A DNA stretch of 64,000 bases from Candidatus Anstonella stagnisolia (lineage in GTDB: Archaea > Micrarchaeota > Micrarchaeia > Anstonellales > Anstonellaceae). Of the stretch, positions 56,962 to 64,000 are shown in pieces (within the stretch, counting starts at the first letter, position 1; each line of letters starts with the position of its first letter). Below the pieces are notes generated by a model, which was given only the letters and a program-made list of their open reading frames with translations, did no database searches and was not told where the DNA came from. A program made the translations under genes and the position numbers. The stretch is taken from assembly GCA_902384585.1 (NCBI GenBank), contig CABMCJ010000002.1, forward strand, positions 79,062 to 143,061. Direction: 5' to 3'.

Positions 56962-57711
56962 ATGCTGCTTTTTCGCCTTTCCCTGCGCTTCGACTTTTTC
57001 CATTGCGGCTTTCACTTTCTTCGGGTCTCCTAGGTAGTAATGCCTTAGGGGCTTGAGGGAATTGTCCAGTTCGTACACAAGAGGGATTCCTGTGGGGATG
57101 TTAAGCTCAACTATTTTCCTGTCGGAAACCTTGTCCAGGTATTTCACGAGCGCGCGAAGGGAATTGCCGTGCGCGACTATTAGGACGCGCTTTCCTTTCT
57201 TTATTGAAGGCGCGATTTCTTCTTTCCAGTAAGGGAGGAATCGTGTGTAAGTGTCCTTTAGGCATTCGGAAGAGGGAAGAAGGGAGCGCGGCACATTTTT
57301 GTAAAGGGAATCGTGCATTGGATGGCGCGGGTCGGACTTTTTTAAGGAAGGCGGGCGTATTGCATAGCTTCGCCTCCAGATTTTCACCTGCGCCTCTCCG
57401 AACTTTTGCGCCATTTCGGACTTGTTCATTCCTTGGAGGGCGCCATAATGCCGCTCATTGAGGCGCCAGGAATATTTTATGGGAGGGGAGGAATGCATTT
57501 CCTTAAGGGCTAATTCCATTGTCTGGATTGCGCGCTTGAGAACTGAAGTGTAAACGATATCAAAAGAGAAATTTTCCTTGAGAAGAAGCTGCCCCGCTTC
57601 CTTTGCCTCTTCTTTTCCTTTTTCACTTAGTGGGACGTCTGTCCAGCCGCTAAAGCGGTTTTCCTGATTCCATGTGCTTTCGCCGTGGCGCAGGAGGACG
57701 AGTGTGTGCAT
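56956..57711 (-). CDS. gpmA: 2,3-bisphosphoglycerate-dependent phosphoglycerate mutase-like
   Basis: [51 protein letters not shown]. Confidence 0.94.
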   Translation of the reverse strand: MHTLVLLRHGESTWNQENRFSGWTDVPLSEKGKEEAKEAGQLLLKENFSFDIVYTSVLKRAIQTMELALKEMHSSPPIKYSWRLNERHYGALQGMNKSEMAQKFGEAQVKIWRRSYAIRPPSLKKSDPRHPMHDSLYKNVPRSLLPSSECLKDTYTRFLPYWKEEIAPSIKKGKRVLIVAHGNSLRALVKYLDKVSDRKIVELNIPTGIPLVYELDNSLKPLRHYYLGDPKKVKAAMEKVEAQGKAKKQHS

Positions 57712-57790
57712 GAGGGGAGTTCGAAGAAAAGAGATTTAAGGATAATACTAAAGGTTATGGAAATAAAAAAGGAAAAAGAAGAAAAGCAGC

Positions 57791-58444
57791 TTACGGGCTT
57801 GTCGCGCCGGTGTTGGGGTTTATTGTGTTGCTGCCCGTGTCCGGATTAGTTGGGTTCCCGGGGTTGGCATTGCCTGCGCCCGGGGTTGCTGGATTAGTGG
57901 CGGTATTTGTATTGGTGTTGCCGGTTGGGTTTGTTGGCGCGACTGCAGTTGTTTTCTGCGCCTTTGCGCTAAGCGTTGCGCTTGCAACGCGGCGCGGGAA
58001 ATCTGCGCCGTCATCAGGGAGCTTGTAGTATACGTAGAGCTTTCCTGAGAAGTCCTCCCCTACGCTCATGGGGGCTGTGTTGTCCTTCTTGCACTCTATT
58101 CCGTTTATCGCATAGTCGTTGCTTGCTGGCACGAATATGCTGTTGGTGCTTGTGGGCGCGGGCGCTTCCTTTGAGTTTGAGCAGATTACCTCATACACGT
58201 ATATGCCGCTTGAGAAGCCGTTTGTTATTTTCCCATAGAGCTTGCCTGCGTGCTCGTTGTCCGCTGTGAGAAGCGGCTTTCCGCACACAAAAGAAGGAGT
58301 GTCAAATGTGCATTGTTCCGGAGCACGGAAGGGGTTTATGAAAAGCAATGCAGCAAGCACAACAACTATTACTAGGAGTGCCCAGCCGTATGTCATTAAG
58401 TATTCCATTGCAGCTTGCCCTTTTGTAATTCCGAATATTTTCAT
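57791..58444 (-). CDS. Pilin-like protein with class III signal motif and T/N/P/G-rich tail
   Basis: MKIFGITKGQAAMEYLMTYGWALLVIVVVLAALL. Confidence 0.88.
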   Translation of the reverse strand: MKIFGITKGQAAMEYLMTYGWALLVIVVVLAALLFINPFRAPEQCTFDTPSFVCGKPLLTADNEHAGKLYGKITNGFSSGIYVYEVICSNSKEAPAPTSTNSIFVPASNDYAINGIECKKDNTAPMSVGEDFSGKLYVYYKLPDDGADFPRRVASATLSAKAQKTTAVAPTNPTGNTNTNTATNPATPGAGNANPGNPTNPDTGSNTINPNTGATSP

Positions 58445-58455
58445 TAAACCACCTC

Positions 58456-59508
58456 TTACACGCTTACGTATGCGTCAAGCAATGCAGATATTAGAAGGAA
58501 TATTGCGATAGATGCCCCGAGGATGAGGGGGATGTATTTTATGCCCTGCTTCTTGGAGCCGTACTGGATTGCGCCTATTATGAGCGATGCGAACACCGCG
58601 GTAATTGTTGCGGATGCGAGCGTGAAAAGGTAGAACTCTGAAGAGCTTATGGAGGGGGAAACAGGGTGGATGAAGCCTGCGCCTGCTGCGCTTGAGATTA
58701 CAGGCATGGATGCGAACACTCCCTCAAGTATTGAGATGAGCTTTGTGGAAACTGCAAAGAGGAAGGGAGTGCCGATTGCGGCTGCGAACACTATGAAGAT
58801 TACGTACATTAGAAGGGACGCGTAAATTTCCTTTGCAAGAATTTGCATTGCGCGCGAGTCCTCTGCTGTGCGCTCAAGTATTTGAGCCATTTCGCCTCCG
58901 GATGCGATTCCCTGCTTTATCAGGGAAATTGAGCGCCGGAGTGCCTTGGAATCAAAGCGCATTGAGAGCATGTCAAGGGCTTTTGGGAAAGGCGTGCCTG
59001 CAAACGCCTGCCTGGAAACGTTCTCAACTTCGCGCGAGAGAAGCCCGAACTCGGGTTTTGCAGCGTGCCAGAGCGCGGAATCAATTGCCATGCCTGCGCG
59101 CACGTTTGAGGATGCGAGCAGCAGGAAATCAGGGAGAACGCTTTCGACCTGTTTTTTGCGCTCCTCCGCGAGCATTATGAGCACTGTGTAGGAGAGAAGG
59201 AACACAAGAAGCGAAGTGAGGCATACGGAAATTATGAACGTGAGGAGTGCTGGCACAAGAAGCGAAGAGGCAGTGAGCGAGGGGATGAGGAATGCTGAGA
59301 GCTTGAGGATTTCGTTGCGAAGGAGCGGGATGCTGGAGAATATTATGAAGAGCAATATTGTGATGAGCGCATCTATTGTGAGAAGGAACCCAAGGAACGC
59401 CTCTGCGCCCATGGACATGCCTGCGGAGCTTATGAGCTCTGCGGTTTTCCTTGTGCGCGTGCGCGAGAAAAGGCGCCCCAATGTTTCGTAAAATGTGTTG
59501 TTGTTCAT
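58456..59508 (-). CDS. TadC/GspF-like pilus membrane protein
   Basis: VESVLPDFLLLASSNVRAGMAIDSALWHAAKPEFGLLSREVENVSRQAFAGTPFPKALDML. Confidence 0.85.
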   Translation of the reverse strand: MNNNTFYETLGRLFSRTRTRKTAELISSAGMSMGAEAFLGFLLTIDALITILLFIIFSSIPLLRNEILKLSAFLIPSLTASSLLVPALLTFIISVCLTSLLVFLLSYTVLIMLAEERKKQVESVLPDFLLLASSNVRAGMAIDSALWHAAKPEFGLLSREVENVSRQAFAGTPFPKALDMLSMRFDSKALRRSISLIKQGIASGGEMAQILERTAEDSRAMQILAKEIYASLLMYVIFIVFAAAIGTPFLFAVSTKLISILEGVFASMPVISSAAGAGFIHPVSPSISSSEFYLFTLASATITAVFASLIIGAIQYGSKKQGIKYIPLILGASIAIFLLISALLDAYVSV

Positions 59509-59516
59509 GCGAGCAC

Positions 59517-60425
59517 CTATAGGATATCGAATTTCGGGCGGGAATTCTCAACTGCACCAAGGAACAGGAACTGCATTATGGCAAGCAGGGCGAGTATGCC
59601 TGCGAGCGCGGTTGCGCTTATGCTCACCTGCCCGCCTCCTATGAAGGAGAGGAGTATGATGAGGAATGCAACGCCCAGCGAGGGCATTATCACGCCGAAA
59701 ATCATGAAGAACATCACAAGCGGGTTGAGCTTTTGCCCGTAAGACTTGAGCGCGATTGTCTGCTCCTTTGAAATCTGGTCAAGCACCGCGTCAAGGCCCT
59801 TTTCTATATCGGAACCGGAAGTGATGGAGCTTGAGAGCTGAAGGACCAGGCGGCGGAAATATGTTGAAGGGTTTTGGGCAGCGGCTTCTGCGAGCGCAAC
59901 GTTCACGGACACGCCAAGCGTCACTTTCTCGACTATTTTGTTGAACTCCACGCTCACTTCGCCGTATTCGCGGCTTATGCCAAGGAGCGCATTGAAAAGC
60001 GGCACGCCAGCCTTTATGCTTATTTGCATGTGCCTGCCTGCGAACACGAGCTCCTGGTCTATAAGGCGCGCACGCTGCTTTGCGCGCACGCTTGGGAATG
60101 CCATCACGTAGAAGAACATCAGGACAAGGTATATTGGCGCGAGTACGAGGGAAAATAGCGCATTCGCATTGAGCGTGGAGAGGAGGAAGTAGGTGAGCGC
60201 GGAGAGGAAAATGCAAAGCGCGAGTGCGAGAACGCTTGCGGATGCGATATACTCCACGGGCTGCTCGTTCATGCCCGCCTGCACGAGCTTGTTTTTCAGG
60301 TCGGGAAAGCGCAATGCGAGGGCTGAAAAGAAATTCTTGAAGGGAACAGGGGATTTTGCAGCGGCAGCCTCGCGCATGGGAACTGCCACGAAGGGGTGCG
60401 GGGCGATTGGCTGCTCTTTTTTCAT
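59517..60425 (-). CDS. TadC/GspF-like pilus membrane protein
   Basis: IDQELVFAGRHMQISIKAGVPLFNALLGISREYGEVSVEFNKIVEKVTLG; SITSGSDIEKGLDAVLDQ. Confidence 0.85.
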   Translation of the reverse strand: MKKEQPIAPHPFVAVPMREAAAAKSPVPFKNFFSALALRFPDLKNKLVQAGMNEQPVEYIASASVLALALCIFLSALTYFLLSTLNANALFSLVLAPIYLVLMFFYVMAFPSVRAKQRARLIDQELVFAGRHMQISIKAGVPLFNALLGISREYGEVSVEFNKIVEKVTLGVSVNVALAEAAAQNPSTYFRRLVLQLSSSITSGSDIEKGLDAVLDQISKEQTIALKSYGQKLNPLVMFFMIFGVIMPSLGVAFLIILLSFIGGGQVSISATALAGILALLAIMQFLFLGAVENSRPKFDIL

Positions 60426-60483
60426 AGCCTCAACTCAGTCTATATGGGGCGCTTGTTTTTTAAATTTCCCGTAGGGTGCCGCA

Positions 60484-63400
60484 TTATTTTTTGAATTTCT
60501 TGCTGCCTGAGCCCTGAAGCCGCTCGAACGCGCTTTCTGCGGATGCAAGCCCGCCCTCCTGCGAAGAAGCCTGTGGGGTTGAAGGGGTTGGGGCGCCTCC
60601 CATGCGCTCGCGCACCTTTGCGGTGAAATCCGCATTGCTCATGCCGCCCATCTTGTAAATTTCGTAAAGCCACTTGAGGTTCTCCTTCGCATATGCGATT
60701 ACTTCGGGGTCTTCAAGCTGCGCATCTTGTGAAGAGGGAGTGGGGGAGAGCTGCTGCAAAGTTTTTGGAATCGGGGCTTGCCCGCCGGCTTGCTGCGCTT
60801 TTTTGGGGGGAGGCAGCGGGATTTCCTCTTCCTGCGTTTCCTCCTGCATTTTCTTTTTTGGAAGCGGGGGCGCGAATTCTTCGTTTCCAGGGCCTTCCTG
60901 CGTTTCTTGGGGCATTTCTTCCTGCTGGATTTCTTCCCCGGATGGCTGCAGTTTCTTTTTTGGTTTTGGGGGAAGCGGGAGCATGTTTTGGGGCGCTTCC
61001 TGCGCATGCTCTTGCTGCAGGTTTTCCGAAAGTTCCTGCCCCTCTTCTTGGGCTGGCGCAACCTGCTTTCTTATGGGCTGCCTTTGGGGCAGGGCGGGTT
61101 TTCTTGCGGGCGCGGCTTGCGGGTATGCACTCGGCTGCGCTTGAGGATATTGGGGAGGATAAGGCTGCTGCGCGGGAGGGCGGTATTGCTGGGGGTAAGG
61201 CTGCTGTGCGGGATAGGCAGGCTGCTGCAAAGGCGGGCGGGGCGGGTTGGGATACGGGGCTTGCGAAGGAGGCTGCCTGTATTGCTGCGGATAAGCTTGG
61301 GGGGGATATGCGGGTTGTAGTTGCCTGGGATAGGGAGGCTGGCGCATTGGGGCAGGATAGGGCGGTTGCTGGGATGAAACGGGCTGCTGGGGAGGGGAGA
61401 TTGGGCGCATTTGCTGGGGGTAAGCGGGCTGGCGGGCTTGGGAAGGCTGGCGCATCTGGTATGGGGAAAGCGGCTGGGTTTGGGATTGGTATTGCTGGGG
61501 CGGGACTTGCGGGCGCACTTGCTGCGGGTATTGCACTGGTTGGGGCGCGCGGCTCTGGGCTCTTGGGGTTGGCTGCTGGGCAGGGGGCGCGGCAATTGCC
61601 TGTTGGGCTGGGGGCTGCGGGCGCATTTTTGGAGCTGGTTTTGCAAATGCAACCGTAACTTCCTGCTGCGCTTGTGCGCGCGGCATTCTTTGCTGCGGAT
61701 AAGTGGAAAGAGGGGGGGCGGTTGCCTGCGCCTGCGTTGTGTGCGCATGCTGCAAAGGAATTTGCGCTTGCGTCCCTAAGGGCTGCGTTGGGTAAGCGGG
61801 AGAAGTTACTGGGCGCGGCTGGGCTTGGGGCTGCGGCTGCACTGCTGCCTTTGTGCGCGAAGAGGGTTTTTTCATTGGGGCGGCTGGAGCTTGCGTTTGT
61901 TGCGGCATTTCCTGCTGGGATTTTGCTTTCCCTTTTTTCTTTTGGAGTGCGGGCGGTTGGGGCGCAATGCCGGTTTTTTTCTTTTGGGAAGTGGGTGCTG
62001 CGGGCGTGGGGGAGGGCTTTTCATTTTGGGCAGGGAACCCGGAAAGCGATTGGGGAAATTCTTCTGCCCCCTGAAGCGGCATTTGTTTTGCCTGCTTTTT
62101 CCCTCCTTTTTTTCTTGCAGGCATTGGCGCAGTGGCTTCAATTTGCGGCTGCGGGGCAGCCGCTTTTTCTTTTCCTTTCTTTTTGGATTTTAGAGGCGCT
62201 TGCGGCTGCGGTGCGGGCTCTTCCTGCAATTCGTATGCGGGCGTTATTATGGGCTCGGCGGGATTTTTTCCGGCGGGCTTTTTGGAAGGGATTGGGGTTT
62301 CCTGCTGCGCTTTTGCTCTGGGCATGAGCTTTTGGGGCGCGATTGCTTTTTGGGGCTGTTTGGGGGCAAACAGGACTGGCTTTAGCTTGCCCTTTGCAGC
62401 GGGCTTTTCCTGCGAAAGAACTGCCTTCTTCTCTTTTCCTTTTGGAATTGCAGGCTGCTCCTGCTCTTCTTTGGTTTGTTCTTCTTTTATTTGGGAAACG
62501 TGCCTTGCTTTTGCGGGCTTTGCCTTTGCGCTTGGGGGGGTAGGGAGGAATGCGTGGGGCTCTTGTTCGCTTTCTTGGGAAGCCGCGGGCTGCTCTTGCA
62601 TTTCCTTTTCCGCCGGGGCTTCCTGCTCTTCCTGCGCCTCCTTGCGCTTGCTTGCGAATTTCCTTAGTATTTCCTCAAGCTCCTGCTGCTCGCTTGAAGG
62701 CGGCTCCTGCGCTGGTGCGCGTTTTTCCTCGTCGGCTGAACTTTCCCGCTGCTCTTTTTCCTCTTGGGAAAAAAGCCCGCGCTCAGGCTGGATTTCACGT
62801 TCGGGCCCTTTTTCTTCTTCAATAGTATTTTCCTGCGGCTGCATTTCCTCGCGCGCTTCTTTTCCAAATGAAGGCTTTGCTTTTGGGATTTTTGGGACTG
62901 AAGTTCCGGTAGGTGCGATTGGCTTTATTATGAGTTTCTCTTCCTCCTCTTGGGAGTCGCGCTCTTTGTTCCCCTCTTCTTCGTGCGCTGCCTCTTCGCC
63001 TTCTTCGGGCGGTTCAGGCGGCGGGGCGCGCACAGGCGGGATGGGAGGTGCCGCCCTTGCGGTGCGCGATTGCTGCGAAAGGGAAGGGATTGGAGGGGGG
63101 GAAGGGGAAACTGAATACATGGGCTTTATGGGGATTGCCTTTCCGCCCACCATCATTGTGCTTGATGGGGACTGGGCTGGAGAAGCTTTTGAAACAGGGA
63201 TTGATGGCGGGGCGGTTTGCATTCTTGCAGATGCTGGCGCGTATGCGGGCTGCGGTATTTTTGCAGACACTGGAATGGGTGGGACTGTGCTGGATTTGGA
63301 ACCTGGTTGCATTGCAGTGGATACCGATGGTGGCGTGATTTGAGTTTTTGCATAGGAGACTGGCGGTTGCGGGACGTATGCGCTCTCGGCTGGGTATGCG

Positions 63401-63888
63401 GGGGATGAGATTATTGGGGCTGAGGGGGCGGATTGCACTGCCACCTTTCCTGCGGAAGAGGGAAGCCTGGATTTTTTCACGTGCGCTGCGCGCTCAAGGG
63501 ATTCAAAGGGGGTGCCCGCCGGGGATTCCTTTTTCCCAAACACCATCCCAAAAGAGGTTTTGAGCATTGAGATTGGGGAATCCGAAGTTGCGGATGCGCC
63601 CTCGGGCGCGGCTGTTGCGAAAGTGGGGGCTGCGGAGATTGGCATTTTAAGCTCTGGGCGGGAAATGGACTGCTGGTAGTATGCTGCCAAAAGCTTGCGC
63701 TCCATGTTTTGCGCGCGCGAAAGAAGTTCAGGGAACTCCACGTGCTCAAACACTTGGGACGCTTCTGCCTGCGAAAGAAGCGAAAGCTCTGACTCGTCGC
63801 GCTTTATTGTAAGGAGATCTTTCTCCAGATTTTTTGCCCGCTTTGAAAGGGATTCAAAGGAAGGCAGCGAATCGGGTGTGCCTGCCAT
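60484..63888 (-). CDS. Giant P/Q/A/K-rich low-complexity protein with short C-terminal SHOCT-like motif
   Basis: About 1134 aa; QAPYPNPPRPPLQQPAYPAQQPYPQQYRPP-type repeats; C-terminal LKWLYEIYKMGGMSNADFTAKVRERMG. Confidence 0.85.
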   Translation of the reverse strand: MAGTPDSLPSFESLSKRAKNLEKDLLTIKRDESELSLLSQAEASQVFEHVEFPELLSRAQNMERKLLAAYYQQSISRPELKMPISAAPTFATAAPEGASATSDSPISMLKTSFGMVFGKKESPAGTPFESLERAAHVKKSRLPSSAGKVAVQSAPSAPIISSPAYPAESAYVPQPPVSYAKTQITPPSVSTAMQPGSKSSTVPPIPVSAKIPQPAYAPASARMQTAPPSIPVSKASPAQSPSSTMMVGGKAIPIKPMYSVSPSPPPIPSLSQQSRTARAAPPIPPVRAPPPEPPEEGEEAAHEEEGNKERDSQEEEEKLIIKPIAPTGTSVPKIPKAKPSFGKEAREEMQPQENTIEEEKGPEREIQPERGLFSQEEKEQRESSADEEKRAPAQEPPSSEQQELEEILRKFASKRKEAQEEQEAPAEKEMQEQPAASQESEQEPHAFLPTPPSAKAKPAKARHVSQIKEEQTKEEQEQPAIPKGKEKKAVLSQEKPAAKGKLKPVLFAPKQPQKAIAPQKLMPRAKAQQETPIPSKKPAGKNPAEPIITPAYELQEEPAPQPQAPLKSKKKGKEKAAAPQPQIEATAPMPARKKGGKKQAKQMPLQGAEEFPQSLSGFPAQNEKPSPTPAAPTSQKKKTGIAPQPPALQKKKGKAKSQQEMPQQTQAPAAPMKKPSSRTKAAVQPQPQAQPRPVTSPAYPTQPLGTQAQIPLQHAHTTQAQATAPPLSTYPQQRMPRAQAQQEVTVAFAKPAPKMRPQPPAQQAIAAPPAQQPTPRAQSRAPQPVQYPQQVRPQVPPQQYQSQTQPLSPYQMRQPSQARQPAYPQQMRPISPPQQPVSSQQPPYPAPMRQPPYPRQLQPAYPPQAYPQQYRQPPSQAPYPNPPRPPLQQPAYPAQQPYPQQYRPPAQQPYPPQYPQAQPSAYPQAAPARKPALPQRQPIRKQVAPAQEEGQELSENLQQEHAQEAPQNMLPLPPKPKKKLQPSGEEIQQEEMPQETQEGPGNEEFAPPLPKKKMQEETQEEEIPLPPPKKAQQAGGQAPIPKTLQQLSPTPSSQDAQLEDPEVIAYAKENLKWLYEIYKMGGMSNADFTAKVRERMGGAPTPSTPQASSQEGGLASAESAFERLQGSGSKKFKK

Positions 63889-63889
63889 G

Positions 63890-64000
63890 TCAAGCCTCAA
63901 GGTTTATGGAAGCGTTCTTTGATGCAAGCTCCACAATCTCTTCAGGGTCCATGTAATAGCGGGAGGTTATAAGGCCGAACGTGTTCACGTCCTTGTAGCC
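63890..64000 (-). CDS. Partial CDS, C-terminus of probable secretion/pilus ATPase
   Basis: Minus-strand translation ...GYKDVNTFGLITSRYYMDPEEIVELASKNASINLEA*; position next to TadC genes. Confidence 0.5.
   Translation of the reverse strand, partial: GYKDVNTFGLITSRYYMDPEEIVELASKNASINLEA

Noticed and set aside
60693-63343. Long plus-strand ORFs (up to 403 aa) rich in G/A/C/S
   Set aside because: Antisense shadows of the P/Q/A-rich 1138-aa coding sequence; composition is explained by complementary codons.
1-64000. CRISPR arrays, transposons or integrase-bounded islands
   Set aside because: No regularly spaced direct repeats, transposase or integrase motifs were seen in the window.

Overview
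The window is a dense archaeal chromosome segment. Evidence: exosome/proteasome superoperon (PsmA, SBDS, Rrp4, Rrp41, Rrp42, L37Ae, RpoP, Pcc1, prefoldin beta), CDC48, Orc1/Cdc6, Trm1, EndoQ-like PHP nuclease, ADP-forming acyl-CoA synthetase, membrane PPase, class III-signal pilin with TadC-like proteins, TATA-type and leaderless promoters. Compact gene packing and many orphan genes suggest a DPANN-like lineage, but this is inference. Most promising system: two paralogous divergent cassettes (about 19.2-21.9 kb and 44.1-46.7 kb). Each pairs a tandem-duplicated Lrp/AsnC-type regulator with an uncharacterised Cys-rich protein of four-domain homology. The Cys-rich protein is one fused ORF in one cassette and two adjacent half-genes in the other. 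Other highlights: tRNA-Gly(GCC) apparently interrupted in its T-loop by a ~97-nt structured intron; a C/D box sRNA candidate missed by ORF calling; a Bud32 kinase gene with an in-frame TAG; an orphan ORF with an in-frame TGA; two likely +1 frameshifted genes; several sub-60-aa genes (L41e-like, RpoP, a membrane microprotein); an ArsR operator overlapping its own start codon; a 1138-aa P/Q-rich protein in the pilus locus. All calls come from reading sequence and translations; no search was run.
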